Assembly: GCA_013396755.1 (NCBI GenBank)
Contig: VWZF01001846.1
Span: 124,001-188,000 of the forward strand
Length of the DNA: 64,000 nucleotides
Origin: Sclerurus mexicanus
Taxonomy: Eukaryota; Chordata; Aves; Passeriformes; Furnariidae
Reading direction: 5' to 3'
Part shown: in pieces, positions 50,407 to 62,800 of the stretch
Numbering within the stretch: position 1 is the stretch's first letter
How the letters are laid out: each line of letters opens with the position of its first letter
Made by a program: the position numbers and the translations under genes
Notes under the pieces: generated by a model
The model's input: the letters and a program-made list of their open reading frames with translations, nothing else
What the model was told of the DNA's origin: nothing
Databases searched by the model: none

Positions 50407-51238
50407 CTCATATCACAGAAGCATGTATGTTGGAAAGGGACTCTAGAAGCCACCTAGCACAACCTTCAGTTTCTTATATTGAGACATCGTAATTTGTGTT
50501 TGTTGCTTCTTGTCCTTTCACAGTGTAACTCTCAGAAAAGTCTGACCCCATCCTCTTTATACTGATCCATCAGATATTTTTAGGCAACAAGACACTTTTC
50601 TCTGAAACTTTTAATCAAACCCAACTCTTTTGGCTTCTTCTTATATAACATGCTCTGGCTGCCTAAGTATCTCACTAACTTTCTGCTGGACTCAGCCTAC
50701 TGCATGCATTTCACACTGTCCAGAACTGGACAGAGCACTCCAAGCGCAGTCTCATCAGCATTGAACAGAGTGGAAAGATCATCCTCCCTCAACCTACTGG
50801 AGTGTTCTTCACAACATAGCCCAGGATTTTATGCTGTGGGCCTTTGTCAGAGGGGCACATAGCTGGCTAATGTTCAGCTTGTGCACCTGTGCTCCCACTC
50901 CTTTGCACTTTTCTGCGAAGTTACTTTTTAGCTGTCTGGCTCCCAGTCTGCACTGTTGCAGGAGGTTGTTCTGTCTCAAGTGCTGGACTTGATGTTTACT
51001 TGGATTTGCTAAAGTTCTTGAGGGTCCTACTGGCCAATTTTTCCAGTCTATTCAGGTTCCTCTGAATTGCAGCTCTACTCTGCAGTGTATTGATTGACTG
51101 CTTCACTCAGTTTAAAACTGCATGCAGACTGACTGTGCAAGAAGTCTATTGCACTATCCAAATAGTGTAATAAAAGCTTTAAACAATACTAATCCCAGAA
51201 TGGATCCCTGAATGATACCAATTGGTCACCAGTTAAAG
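50407..51238 (-). mobile_element. CR1 LINE, diverged, RT C-terminal half to 3' end
   Basis: Antisense CR1 words in order: ACTGTCCAGAACTGGAC, ACAACATAGCCCAGGATTT, GCTGGCTAATGTTCAGCTTG, CAATTTTTCCAGTCTATTC, CCTCTGAATTGCAGC and ATCCCTGAATGATACC. They run from the worn 3' tail to the codons around the SGVPQGS region of RT. The match stops at about 51240, where an unidentified GC-rich block begins. Strongly decayed. Confidence 0.82.
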
Positions 51239-51958
51239 ACTGACTATTGCTTTCCATCTCTTTTTCTTCAAAGGGCGTCCTGGGGTCATAGTAGACAAAG
51301 TCCTCACCAGCCACTGGAACGAGTGTTGGTATGCTGGAGCACCCACCTTTTGCCTTTACTGGAGGAACTAAGACCACCACCTGGGCCTCCAGATCCATTC
51401 CTACTACTCACTGTCCTTTGCTTCTCCTCTGTTCCCAAAAATCTGTGATGACTCCTGGTATGTGAAGGGCTGTCTCTGGCAGTAGTATTGATGCCTGTAT
51501 CATCAGAAGCAAGAGAAGCAAGGGTTGGAGGACTGCACAAGCCTTGCCAGTCTCTCTGTGCTCCAAGAGGCAATAAAGTGGCAAGCAGAAACTTTCTGAA
51601 ACATCAGTTAATGGCAACAAGTGGGTGCCTTCATCCTCCATCAGAGGGCATCCCCAGTGACTGTCACCCCTCTTTCTCTTTGTTGGTTCAGGCTGAGGTA
51701 TCTCTGATGCCTTGGGTCATCTTCCTCACCCAGTACTAGTGCATCACACTGTTCAGTACCTGCAGAACAAGAGTGAGCTTTGTTGTGTTTCCAGAAGTCC
51801 TCCATTGTGGGCACCTTCATTCACTGTTCCCTCTTGGCTTAGCCTCTGGTTGGCTCTTTTCTTGGAGCAAAGGCTGAGGCTGCCGTCTCTGTCTGGACGT
51901 TGAAGATCCTGTGAATCTCCTGTTCTTTCTCCCTCATGGTTCATAGCTCACTCACCTT
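51239..51958 (-). other. Unidentified GC-rich block, left part
   Basis: The most GC-rich stretch of the window, abutting the CR1 above and cut on the right by an LTR. Minus-strand frames of 63-89 codons tile it in changing phases, for example one rich in Gly and Ser with SGGPGGGLSSSSKGKR (51573-51304), and a frame holding EDFVYYDPRTPFEEKEM (51398-51189). These hint at a decayed coding sequence on the minus strand, but no family is recognised. It could be the 5' part of the adjoining CR1, another retroelement, or a pseudogene. Confidence 0.4.
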
Positions 51959-52056
51959 GTGGTGGTTTAGTTTTCTTGGTTTTGGTCTAGGCCTTCCCTG
52001 GTAACAGAGTCATAACTAAGGAAGTATTCCACATCGTTCCTTCATGGAATCAGGAG

Positions 52057-52064
52057 TATATAAG
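52057..52064 (+). promoter_or_regulatory. LTR TATA box
   Basis: TATATAAG about 98 bases into the LTR, followed within 30 bases by a CTCTCTCTCTTCTTCC initiator-like region. Confidence 0.5.
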
Positions 52065-52429
52065 AAAGGAGGAAGATTGCTCTCTCTCTTCTTCCTTTCG
52101 TGTGCTTGGAGGACATCAGGTCTCTGTGTCAGTTCAGGTCTTATCTATATGAGCTGAGGCTTATCTGGGAAGCTGGTGTCTCACCTGTACAGAGGTGGAG
52201 ATTTCTACTGTTTCTCTTGAGGGAAGTTTTGGTGAGAATTTATTGTGCCAGTTACTTACTGAGCTTTTCCCTGACTTTATGAGTGTGTGTGTATCTGTTT
52301 TGTTTTGGTTTTACCCATTTTTGTCCCTTTTCCCTTTCCCATTTCCCCCCTTCCCCTTTTGGAGTTGTTTCAGATTCTTGTTCTGTATATTCATAGTGTT
52401 TGATTGTATATAATTGTAATATATGTGAA

Positions 52430-52452
52430 TATATATATATATATATATATAT
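52430..52452 (+). repeat. (TA)n microsatellite in the LTR
   Basis: About 11 uninterrupted AT dinucleotides, probably length-variable. Confidence 0.9.
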
Positions 52453-52560
52453 GCTTTTACTACAATTGTCTTTGGGTACTTTTTTTCCTTCTCTCTCAGG
52501 AGGGGGGAATCTGTGTGGATAGCAGCTGGGTTTGGCAGGGAGCCAACCCAAATCTCCACA

Positions 52561-52722
52561 CACCCCATCCCAATGTCCTTTCAGCCAGTGACTCAGCACC
52601 TCAACCAGAGTATGTGTCACATGGAGAGGCCACTGGTTAGGCCCTGAAGAGAGGCACGAGGCACTGCTAGGGCAATTCCAGAGCAGCACGCACTGCCAGA
52701 GATGAGGATGGCAGCCCATCAA
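52561..52722 (-). other. Unidentified GC-rich block, right part
   Basis: Composition matches 51239-51958, and removing the LTR makes the two parts adjacent. Open on the minus strand for about 50 codons (Trp- and His-containing, no known motif). AT-rich DNA resumes near 52725. Confidence 0.4.
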
Positions 52723-53939
52723 AGGATTTATGTATAGGTAGGGTTCTCTGCTGTGGTAGGAATATCTACTCTAATTGGTGTTGGAGACACTGCACAATTT
52801 TGAATAGAGATTTGTGCCCTTACTGCAGTATCTCCTATGACAACTGCTGTAGTTCTGTTAACTGCCTTTGTTTCCCCTATTTAATGACATATTTTCAGAA
52901 CCTCATCTTACTCTACCTTTAAGATGATTCAGATTTAGTTAGTTAATAAGTAGCTAATTAACACTAATAAAAGTATCAGGAAATTGATTAAAATGCTGCA
53001 AAGTACATCAATAAACATGAATATTTTGTGTTCTTTTTAATTTTGCTAAGATTATCTATAATAGAGTAGTGGATATAGATGAGTTTTGAAAGCATACCGG
53101 ATGTATCTTACAAGAGTATGACATCCCTTCCTGTACTCTAATTCTGCATTCTCTGTATAACAATATTCACAATAATTTAGAAGAACATCTGCTGGATTTA
53201 TTTTTTCATTATTATGTAGCCTTTAAAAAACCTATGGAGTTTATGTTTCCTTAGTCTAACTTGTAGATAAAATAATTGATATTAATAATAATCAATAGTA
53301 AATAAAGTTACTTGTTTTATTTATTGTATTATTATACTGAGATCACTCACAGTGGTAAGCAATATATAGATCTCTGAGAATTCCCTCAGGAGTAATATAT
53401 GTAGGTCTGAACACTGCCTTTTAATGTAGTTTCTTCTGCTTAGTTTTACACCAATTAATGTATTAAAATATTAAATAAATGCATAAATTTATTCTGATAT
53501 TCAACATCAGGTGTAACCTGGAAATGTTTAAAATACTATCAGTATAATTTATATTTTAATGCTTAAAGAATATTCTATCATATTACTTAAGTCATCTCTT
53601 TGTGAAGGTGAAAAAAACAATAACTTAATTTGTCTCTCTGCTTAAGCAAGAAGAATTTCTTCTATCTTTCTGATTTATTCAGTGACATTGCAGTGTTTAT
53701 ATTTTGTTCTTCATACTTGTTCTAATAATTCTTTGTGTTCTATGTTTTGATCACAGTAGAGTAGTATGCCTACAATTTGAGATGATTATCCAGTCATCTC
53801 TGTTGAAGCTGAATTTAAAGTCTTATATTGTAAGTATATAATAGGACATTAGAAAACGTTTTCTATTCAGTTTTTCCATGCATACTTATGTATTTCTCAG
53901 TAATGGAATCTCAGCAGTTTTGAATCTGATTTTAAAGGT
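52723..53939. other. AT-rich unique sequence
   Basis: No gene or repeat recognised. Confidence 0.5.
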
Positions 53940-54018
53940 GGCCCTAATTTGAGCAGAGGGTTGAACTAGGCGACCTCCAGAGGTCCATTCCAATCCCAAA
54001 TTTTCAGAATCTATGATT
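53940..54018 (+). mobile_element. CR1 LINE 3' tail
   Basis: GAGCAGAGGGTTGAACTAGG, CGACCTCCAGAGGTCCATTC and CAATCCCAA, then AGAATCTATGATTTTA, match the sense 3' end of a CR1 subfamily. Only about 80 bp remain. Confidence 0.85.
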
Positions 54019-55839
54019 TTATTGCCCAGTGGATGAAGTTTGAATTCAACTTATCTAACTGCAGACATAGATGAGCATCTCTGTCTGCTGTCATTATCTA
54101 TCTGTCTAGTCAATGGGGAGATTCAAGATGTTTCTGCTTCCTCAGCATAAGTATCTAGTGCCATCTGAGTCATCCTAGGTTATCTGAAGCATCCATACTG
54201 TGTTGAAAGACATGACAGAGGGTGACAGATCTGCTGGAGTTGGAAACCAGATGCAAATACCTCTTAAAATCTCACAGCCGAGAAGCATAATTCTATGTTG
54301 AGGGAAATTAATAGTAGGTATAAACACCAGCTTATTTTTAAGTATCCGAATTAAGGTGAAATGAGTCAATCCTAGAGATGTACTTTCTGTCCAGGAAATA
54401 TAGAGGGGTGTTGACAACTACCTTAGATAATATCTGACTACACTTCAGAACTACTTCAGTTTTGATGGGACCATAGGTCTTAAAGAGAATGTTCTATAGC
54501 ACTTCCCACTCAACTCAGATTTGACTATTCTAACCTATTTTGCATCTCTGACCAAATTTCACTACACTGAAAAGTACAAGTTACCCAGACAGACAATCTC
54601 AAAGATTTTATGTGAGCTTTATTTTGATAGAAAAACTGACTAGTTTTTTCTATTCTGTGATATTTTAAGACCTCATTACTCTATGAAAACTAGCTGTTAG
54701 TTGACAGTGATTGCATTCTTTTAAAACTTCTGATGGATTATTTTTCTGAGGACATAAAAAAAAATCACAAGTATTTAATAAGATTAGTTCATTCTGGCTC
54801 ATCTGCTCCTTTACTTGTCCAAAAATCTTTAATAATTTTTGTAGAAGGAAGTTATTCCTTAAGAATCTTTATCAATCTTTTCCAATAAAATAACTCTGTC
54901 TATGCCTCTACTTACTTCATTATGTATTACAGCTTCTACAGATTGACACAGCTCAAAGTTCAGACGTTCTGATCTGTAGTGCTCCAGATTATCTTTATAA
55001 TCCTTTAAAAAATGCTATCCCTTCCCTATCCTTGATTCCTCTGATACCGAAGTTGGTTTAGCAAAGGTGTTTTTCCATCAATAGTAACTCAGACATAACC
55101 TCCCACCAAAAGCTTTTGAAATATTTTTTTTCAGTTCAGCTGATCCCGTTTTAGTGTCTTCTTTATTTATTTCCCTTTTAAAATGAAATATAAAGGAAAT
55201 TTATTTTTAAATGCTTTTATTTTAATTTTTTCATCTCATCTTTTTATCTTTCACAAATATGTTTAATAACACAATGATATTGTGTAAAAAAGTGGCATTA
55301 TATTATTTATATTCTTAACCATGTTTTGTACATTCAAGATCTGCTACTCGTCTCAATCTATTCCAGAAATCAATGATTCTGTAGATAATAAATCTGAAGA
55401 GATTTTTCAATATCCCTTCTGGCATTTGCTTAGACTAGCAAAGGCTACTAGTAAAATTCCATTGCTATGGAGACCCTGTAGCCTAGGGGTAGACTGATGG
55501 GAGGTGTCTTTAGTCTTTCTTACTCAGTCACCAAGGGACCTGGCTCATGAACACCACAGTCCCTTTCAACACATGCATATTTTCTTTCCTGTGGGAATTA
55601 AGGCACAAACAGAAAATGCTTTCATAATATATCTTGTACTTAAATGGACCTGAAAAACTCACATAGGGATATAATGCAAGGAGAGCATCTGTTTCCTTAA
55701 TCTGGTCCTCTTCAATGCAGAAGGTGATAGTAAGAAAACGAAGATCAAATAAGCATCAACACACAAGAACACAAACCTGATCTACAAACAATAAGGGAGG
55801 CAGTAAAAGGAGAACAAAGCCTAATAAGTCACACTAATT
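54019..55839. other. AT-rich unique sequence
   Basis: No gene recognised. Slightly less AT-rich from 55430 on, possibly an outlying part of the following LTR fragment. Confidence 0.45.
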
Positions 55840-56231
55840 GGTAAGCGTATGTGGAATGTGGGAATGTTTATTTCAATAAGATTACCTGATGGAGGACCTT
55901 GTCAAGTGGCATACTAAGAAAAAGGGGTAATCATACAGAGACACAAAGGCAACAGACAAACCTCAACAATCCCTCTAATTTGATGGGCTATCAAGAAACT
56001 GCAGCAAACCAGAGAGTCCAAGATGCTGGAAGAGAGTGGTGGGACTGTGCCAGCTGATGAGACAATGTGCAGGAGAAAGGTGAAGAGAGAGGAACAGACA
56101 GTGGAGATAGACAGAAGAGCATAATAAAGGGGTTGATTAGATGTAAAAAGGGCTAGGTCAGTTTGTTTGTCTGACTGGGCCCTGTGCCTTCTTTGCTGAC
56201 TGATTGGTTTATTTGAATTTGCTGTGCACCA
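55840..56231 (+). mobile_element. LTR-like fragment
   Basis: Purine-rich U3-like sequence, then ATAATAAAGGGGTTGATTAG, GATGTAAAAAGGGCTAGG and TGACTGGGCCCTGTGCC. The first two words are shared with the block at 24770-25256. The fragment stops where CR1 starts at 56232, so it is truncated on the right. Confidence 0.5.
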
Positions 56232-57095
56232 GGACTGCTAGGTCCTTCTCTACTAGGCTACTTGCCAGTAGGTAGGCCTTCAGGCCCTTATGGTGCATAG
56301 GGTTACTCCTTCCCAAAGGCAGGACTTTGCATTTTAACTCCTTCATTTTCAATTGAATTTAATGAGATTTTTGTTGATTGACTTTCAGGAGATTTCTGGT
56401 ATTTGATTCTCCAACCTGTTAAGGCAGCACACCTATTGGGTTGTATCAATAATTCCTCCCACTGTTGTGATGCCTGCTAAGTTGCTGAGGGTACCATCAT
56501 CCTATGTCCTATCATGCAGCTCATTAATAAAGGTGTTGAACATAATTTGCTGAATTATCAACCTCTAGGATGTGCCACTTAGTTATAGGCCTGGATTTAG
56601 TGCTGCTGACCACCCACTGTAATTCAGACAGTTTTCAGTCTACCTCATTGTTAATTTATCTGCCCTCTGCTTCATCAGTTTACGAATTGTTACATGGATA
56701 CTGTTGAAAGTCTTACTGAAGTTGAAATTAAGAAGATTCATTCATCTCTGCTCACAGACCAAGCCAGTCAGCTCATCATAGGAGCCATCAGGCTGGTTAA
56801 GCACGACTTACCTTTCATAAATCTGTACTGACAGGTCTCCATCACCTTTTTGTGCTTCATGGATCAAAAAGAGTTTTGAGGACAATTAACTCTTGTTACT
56901 TTTTCAACACTGACTTTCCTGTCATTCTAGATCTTCTTTCTTGCCTTTCTTCCTTTCTGGAAGAAAGGAGTGAAATTTACTTTCTTCTACCCCTCAGGAA
57001 CCTCTCCCCGTTGCCATGACCTTTCAAAGACAACCAAGAATGTTCTTAAAATGACATCATGCAGCTTGCTCAGCACTTGCAGGTGCATCTAATTT
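56232..57095 (-). mobile_element. CR1 LINE, central RT region
   Basis: Antisense CR1 RT over its whole length, collinear with the family: GGACTTTGCATTTTAACTCC, CATTAATAAAGGTGTTGAAC, a minus-strand NFNFSKTFNSIH near 56731-56701 (family form YLDFSKAFDTVSH, so the first Asp is lost), and GGAGTGAAATTTACTTTC, CATGACCTTTCAAAGA near the upstream edge. The 3' end is missing and an LTR fragment adjoins instead. Many stops. Confidence 0.88.
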
Positions 57096-58382
57096 GTTTA
57101 AGTGTTCCCTACCTTTGTCATTTTCTACTGAATGCAAACCTTTGATTCACATTTTCCTTCATGTTTCAGGGGTCTGAGACCCCTGAAAACCAGTCTTGCC
57201 AGTAAAGATCAAAATGAAGAAAACATTGTGTACTTTAGTCTTTTCCATGTGTTTTTGTCACTAGATCCTCTGTTCCACTCAACAGAGGGCCTGCTCTGGG
57301 CTCTATTTTTCTTACCTTGCTTATATTAATAATTAAGAATATGCTGACTTTTTTTGGTGCAATTGATGGAAACTGTTCCTTTTTAAAGTACGAAGAAATG
57401 TTTTCAGACCTGGGAGAAGAATGAAACATTATTGTTTTTTTTCTGCTTCATTACATTTCATTCAGAATCTTCACATTCAATCTGCTTATTTTTATGAAAT
57501 GTCATTTTGCTCACAAATATTTGATGTATATTTCAAATTATAAAAGCATACATAGCTGGTGATCAAGACAATTATGGAGATTTCTTTAAATAGGGAAAAT
57601 AAACTAAGATATGCTCAAGGCATCTGTGTTTATGTATTTGTATTCATATCAACAAGACCCATGGTCACATCATGCAGGCAGTTGCAGAATGTGTCAATAT
57701 AATGCACTCCCTTTTAGGAAATAAAATTAATTGAATAGGAGAGATGAAAAGGAAAAGAAAATAATAGAGGCTGTAGTTTTTTTTGTTTGTTTTAGTCTCT
57801 TTCTACCCTACTCTGTTTCTTACACAATTTCTAGAAAACATGTTTATGAAGTTCATTGCACTACTTACAACCTAAATTTAGAATATTACCTTTATCTCAT
57901 TTATTGTGAACTATTAACAAAATCAGCTTTTTCATGTAAACAGTTATAATTTATGGAAAAACCTTCTAACAACTTTAAGTGCAATGAATGGATGATTGAG
58001 TTTCCTTTTCATAAGAAGAAAAATATTGTCAAACCACAGATTATTTTCAAATCCTATTCCTAAGAGAAAAGTACAAACTCCTTGACTTTAATAAAGGAGA
58101 TTAGAACTTCAGATGCATTACAGTTTTTAACATTGTTTTCATTTTGGAAGGTTTTTTTAGCAGTGCTGAAGTGCTAAAGTGACTAAGGATACAGGCCAAA
58201 TAGCATAACTTCAGACATGTGTAAAGGAGCTGTCTGAAATTCTAAAATACTATCATAGTAAATGGCGAGGTGCAGATAATTTTAAGAAACCTTTTGCATG
58301 ACCATATGTGCAAATCTCATTTAGAATGAAAAGAGTCATGCCTTAGAAGAGCTCATCTCCCTTTTCTATAAAAGTATGCTGA
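57096..58382. other. AT-rich unique sequence
   Basis: No gene or repeat recognised. Frames of 65-72 codons lack motifs. Confidence 0.5.
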
Positions 58383-59565
58383 GATACCTTATTTAGAATC
58401 AGAGAACTATAAAATATCCTGGATTGCAAGGCACCCATGAGGGTCACCACATTCAACTCCTGAGTCCACACAGGGCAAACTAAAAGCCAAGTCATATAGC
58501 TAAGAGCATTCCCCAGATGTTTCTTGAGCAGTGACATGCTTGGAGCCATGACTTCTTTCCTGGGAAGGTTGTTCCAGTGTTTAATTATCCTCTCAATGAA
58601 CTCTTTGCTAATATCTAATTTGAACTGTTAATGATGCAGCTGTAAGCTATTCCCTTGTGTCCTATCACCAGACACCAGAGAGAGGAGGTCATCAGCTCCT
58701 TCTCTGCTCCATCTCATCAGGAAGTTGTAGACAGCAATGAAATCACCCCTCAGCTTCCTCAAAGCTGAACTAACTTAGTATGCTCAGCCACTCTGAATTA
58801 AGTCATGCCCTCTAGTCTTTTCACCACCTTCTTTATCATCCTTTGGATAAAATCTAATATTTTTATATCCTTTTTGCATTCAGAAGGCCAAAACTGCACA
58901 AAGTATTTGAGGTGAGGGTGCACCAGTGCTCAGTACAGCTGGACATTCCATTCAATCTGTTAGTTATACTATGCCTAATGACTCCCAGGCTCTTTTGGCC
59001 TCCAGGGCATATTGTTGACTTGCATTGACCTTGCCATCAACCACACCCCCCAGCTCCCTTTCTGAAAATATGGACTACAGCCTCTTGTACCCCACCCTAT
59101 GTGTTCATCCAGGATTACATTCTGAGGTGCAAAAACCAGTATTTGTTCTTGCTAAATTTCATATGACTGGTAATCACCCAGCACTCTGATCTATCACGAT
59201 CTCTCTCTAAGGCCTTTCTACCCTCCAGAAAATCAAGAGCTCCTCCTAGTTTAGTATTGTCAACAAAATTATTTTGTGTGCACTCAACTCCTGTGCTTTG
59301 GTCACTGATAAAAACATTGAAAATTGAGCCTTGGGGAACATCACTAGTGACTGGCTGCAAACAGGTGTTACCCTTTTCCTATTTGGCCGTCTCAGTATCT
59401 GTATCAAAAAGTTATTTTCAAAATGCTTCAGGAATTCCCTGGACCTGCTTGCATCTGCTGTAGGTGATGTTAATTGTAATCAACATCTACAAAGCTGAAG
59501 TCATCCATAAGGCCAAGAGCAAGTGATCTAGAGACTTCCCTTAATGCCTTATATAATAGTCAGAA
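58383..59565 (-). mobile_element. CR1 LINE with endonuclease joined to RT by deletion
   Basis: From 58383 to about 59360 the minus strand carries the CR1 3' end and RT. An 81-codon frame (59360-59115) holds PVTSDVPQGS and FVDNTKLGG, where family members have SGVPQGS and the active-site FADDTKLGG, so the second catalytic Asp is changed to Asn. From about 59380 to 59565 the minus strand instead gives LALGLMDDFSFVDVDYN, the endonuclease word usually like ALVLMGDFNHPDICW. The linker and first RT motifs between them are gone. Dead copy. Confidence 0.88.
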
Positions 59566-59855
59566 TCATAGAATTAACCAGGTTGAAAAAGACCTCCGAG
59601 ATCATCAAGTCCAGCCTTTGATCCAACTGTTGTGCTTACTGGACCATGGCAATAAGTTTCACCCTAAAAACGTCCAGGGACAATGAATCAACCTAGGCAA
59701 CCTACTCCAATTCCTGATTACTCTCTCCAGAAAAAATTTCTTCCTAATATCTAACCTGAACCCCCCCTGGTAGAGCTTAAGACTGTGCCCTCTTGTCCTA
59801 CTGCTGGTTGCCTGGGAGAAGAGACCCACCCCAGCCTGGCTACAACAATACATTG
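59566..59855 (-). mobile_element. CR1 LINE 3' fragment abutting another CR1
   Basis: Starts AGAATCATAGAATTAACCAG at the exact 5' edge of the preceding CR1. A 68-codon frame (59865-59659) holds GFRLDIRKKFFLERVIRNW, the C-terminal end of CR1 RT. 5'-truncated at about 59855. Confidence 0.9.
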
Positions 59856-62800
59856 ATGTTGTCATCCTGGATGGGTGATCTACAGTAGTAGCTACAACAA
59901 TATCTACTTTATCAGCTCTTCCCCTAGCCTAAGCCCAGAGATTCTCAAGCATGTCACCCCTAACTGCAATCATTGATTGTGCAATCCAAACACTCCTTTA
60001 CTTGAAGCACTATGCCTTCTCCTTGCCTGTCCTGGTTATCTATCCGTAACCATACATTCAGCAGAAGAACTCTTGGTAGATGTAGTAAACATACAGTTAT
60101 TTCACACAAATGTTGTCTTGGATAACTTGAGCAAATATTAATTTTCACTGGAACTTTTAATGCTAAAACTTGTTGGTGTTTTTCAGAAACTCAGTTCTAC
60201 AACTCACATATCCTAGGTCAATATCAATCTACAGTAAAATTCAGTATCCAAAAAAGAGTTTATTATTTCTTTGTCTGTAAATGAAAGATAAATAAAAGTT
60301 ATCTAAACAAGAGTGAAAGTGACCCAGCCCTTCTGAAATCAGATGAGATTTAACTGTGTCTTTTCAATCCTTGCAGGTTACAAGGCAATTACAGTAAAAC
60401 AGATGTATTTTCATTGTCTAACATACAAACATATGTAAATTGACATATTATACGACCCATGATAATCATATAGCCAAAAATATATGGGGCTTGAAGATAA
60501 TTTCAGGAAATCTCTATTCAATCATTTGTTGAGAAAGGATAAGAACACTTAGGTTTTGTTTGTTTAACTTACTCTTAGAAATCTCCACAGAGGGAGACCT
60601 CAAAAACTTACAGTACTTCATGATCTTTCTATTTAAAAAATACTTGCTCTTTTCCCCTTCTCCATAACATCTTAATCACCCAAATTGCTGCAAAAAAACA
60701 ATTGTTTGACCAGTCTCATTTTCTGCTTTCTTTGAGTCTTTCTAGATCTTCTTTTAATAAGTGCATCTGTTTTCTTCAGCTTCTACTCAACTAATTCTCT
60801 TCCTTTCCTCCAGACTTCTAATATCTTCCTTCAGAGTTGGTGCATGAAAGTCACCATAATAAGGTATCTTCCTTTCTGAACATTTTCATGATTAGGGAAA
60901 TGGGGAGAAAGGAGAGGAAAAGAATGCTTTACTAATTTAAGAATCTTCTTTTTGCGTTCTTATAAAACACACTTTATTACAGCTGCAGTCTCACCAACAT
61001 CAGATACTAGAAAACTACTTTTCTTTTACTATTGCTATTTACTACTACTATTTTTGACTTACATACAACAATTTCATTAGTCTGTCTCAGAATGTTTCTC
61101 TTCAAAACTACTTTTAGTCCTTTATAACCTTCACATTTTTTCTCTGCAACACTGTGCTTAGCCATTTTTTCCTCATTTTGTAGCTATATATTGCATTTCC
61201 GTTCTCAAGTACTTTGTTGAATGTAATCCTGTTGATTTCGGGGTAGTTGCCAAAAACTGTGATAAACTTCTGACATCATATTACTAAGTGGTAATTTTAA
61301 CCTCACAAGTTTTGGTGTGATACACAGTTTTCCTAAGTGCAATTTTTATCAATCAGGTTAGCAAAAAATTAAAAAGCTGGATAGTACTAATCTCTCCATC
61401 AATATCTACAGACTTTCAATTGAAATGCATTATCAGTTAGGTAGGACACCATATTTCACCTCTTACATTAGTAATATTTCCCTGTAATAATTACACAGAG
61501 GTAAGGTGATTTCTGTGAAAATATCTTCACCAGTAGGGAAGCCGAGTAGAAAAAGAGGATAAAGGAAAGATGTTAAGATTTTTGTGACCTAATTTTCTAT
61601 CCATAAAAAATTATGGCCTACTAGATCTCAAATTTAGAGAAAGTTATCAAGTGAAGGACAAAGGAGTATTTCTTGTTTTATTCAAATTTAAAATATTCTA
61701 TAAAACCCTGAAATATGTTAACGAATCTTATTCAGAGTTTTCTTCATTGTTAGACACAAACAAAAACATTTTTATTTTAAGGTAGCATACATAAGCCTGA
61801 CTTACATGAATCTTGCCCACAGAAATTGTGCCTTGCCTAGCAGTCACTGTTACAATGTGTATATTTTGCTGAATTATCCAATATTGTTACTTCTGCCTGC
61901 AATAAACTTAGTAAATCTTGTCTGGGAAAGCCTAAAACAGTCATGGTCATAGTAGTTACTATAGCAGATATGATAATTTATATCTTTCCCATCTTTAAAA
62001 AGTTAATCAATTTTCTTTATCAGTGATCTTATTATTTATGATCTGATGTGAGGGAGGCAATACTGAATTTTATATTTAGGAATTTTTATTTTTTTTTTCC
62101 CGAAAAGAAGGTGCAAAACTTTGAACTTGCTTTGGTTTCTCTTTGCTGTTCAAGAGTTGATATCCACAAATATCATTAAATACATTTATCTACCATTATG
62201 TAATATATTTGCAAATATGTATATACTCTCAAAAGTTACATGTTCAGACATGAAAAAACACAGAGCTTTATATAACAGGGATAAAAGTTAGGATGCAGAT
62301 GCAAAGCACTGTATGGGTTAAATAAATGAACAGCTCCTTTTCTGAGGAGGGAGGAAAGCTGTCCTTAACGTTAGACAGAATATAAAGTTTCAATACTTAC
62401 ACTTTCCAAATAAAAGGGAAGATGTATTAGAATAGTAAATAATTAGATTAGTGACAGTCTGAAAAGTGGATAAAATCACTTTAGTCTATATGGTACTGAC
62501 CAAGCACTATCTAACTCACTGTCATCACTGCCATCAAGGAGGAGCTTGCTATGCATATGTATTTATAAAACATACCTTTGCTTTCTGATACAACAGCAAC
62601 ATCTTACAAGAACAGTAGGAAAGATTTTTAAGGCATTTAGATAGTTATTGCCAGCCTTCCATTAAATGTTATGACTACAAATCTTTTATAAAACTGTTAT
62701 GCAGTACACTAATAATCCTGTAAAATACAAAATATGTATTTTTAGTGAAGATTTTTTAAGAATCACCAAATAATGCTTGCCTTACTAATCCAAGGAAGGT

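Larger units (their letters stand above)
51959..52560 (+). mobile_element. Solo LTR with TG...CA ends
   Basis: Runs from TGTGGTGGTTTAGTTTTCTT to CCCAAATCTCCACA, 602 bp, with TGTGG and CCACA as short inverted ends. TATATAAG lies at 52057-52064, followed by a CT-rich start of R. Flanks are CACCT on the left and CACCC on the right, a possible 5-bp target duplication with one change, as in ERVL-like insertions. A (TA)n array sits inside. It carries no genes. It was inserted into the GC-rich block on either side. The 156- and 85-codon minus-strand frames are antisense and include the TA repeat. Confidence 0.85.

Noticed and set aside
52252..52722. 156-codon minus-strand frame, the longest in the window
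   Set aside because: Crosses the LTR antisense and reads through a (TA)n microsatellite (alternating Ile and Tyr). Only its first 50 codons lie outside the LTR, in the unidentified GC-rich block.
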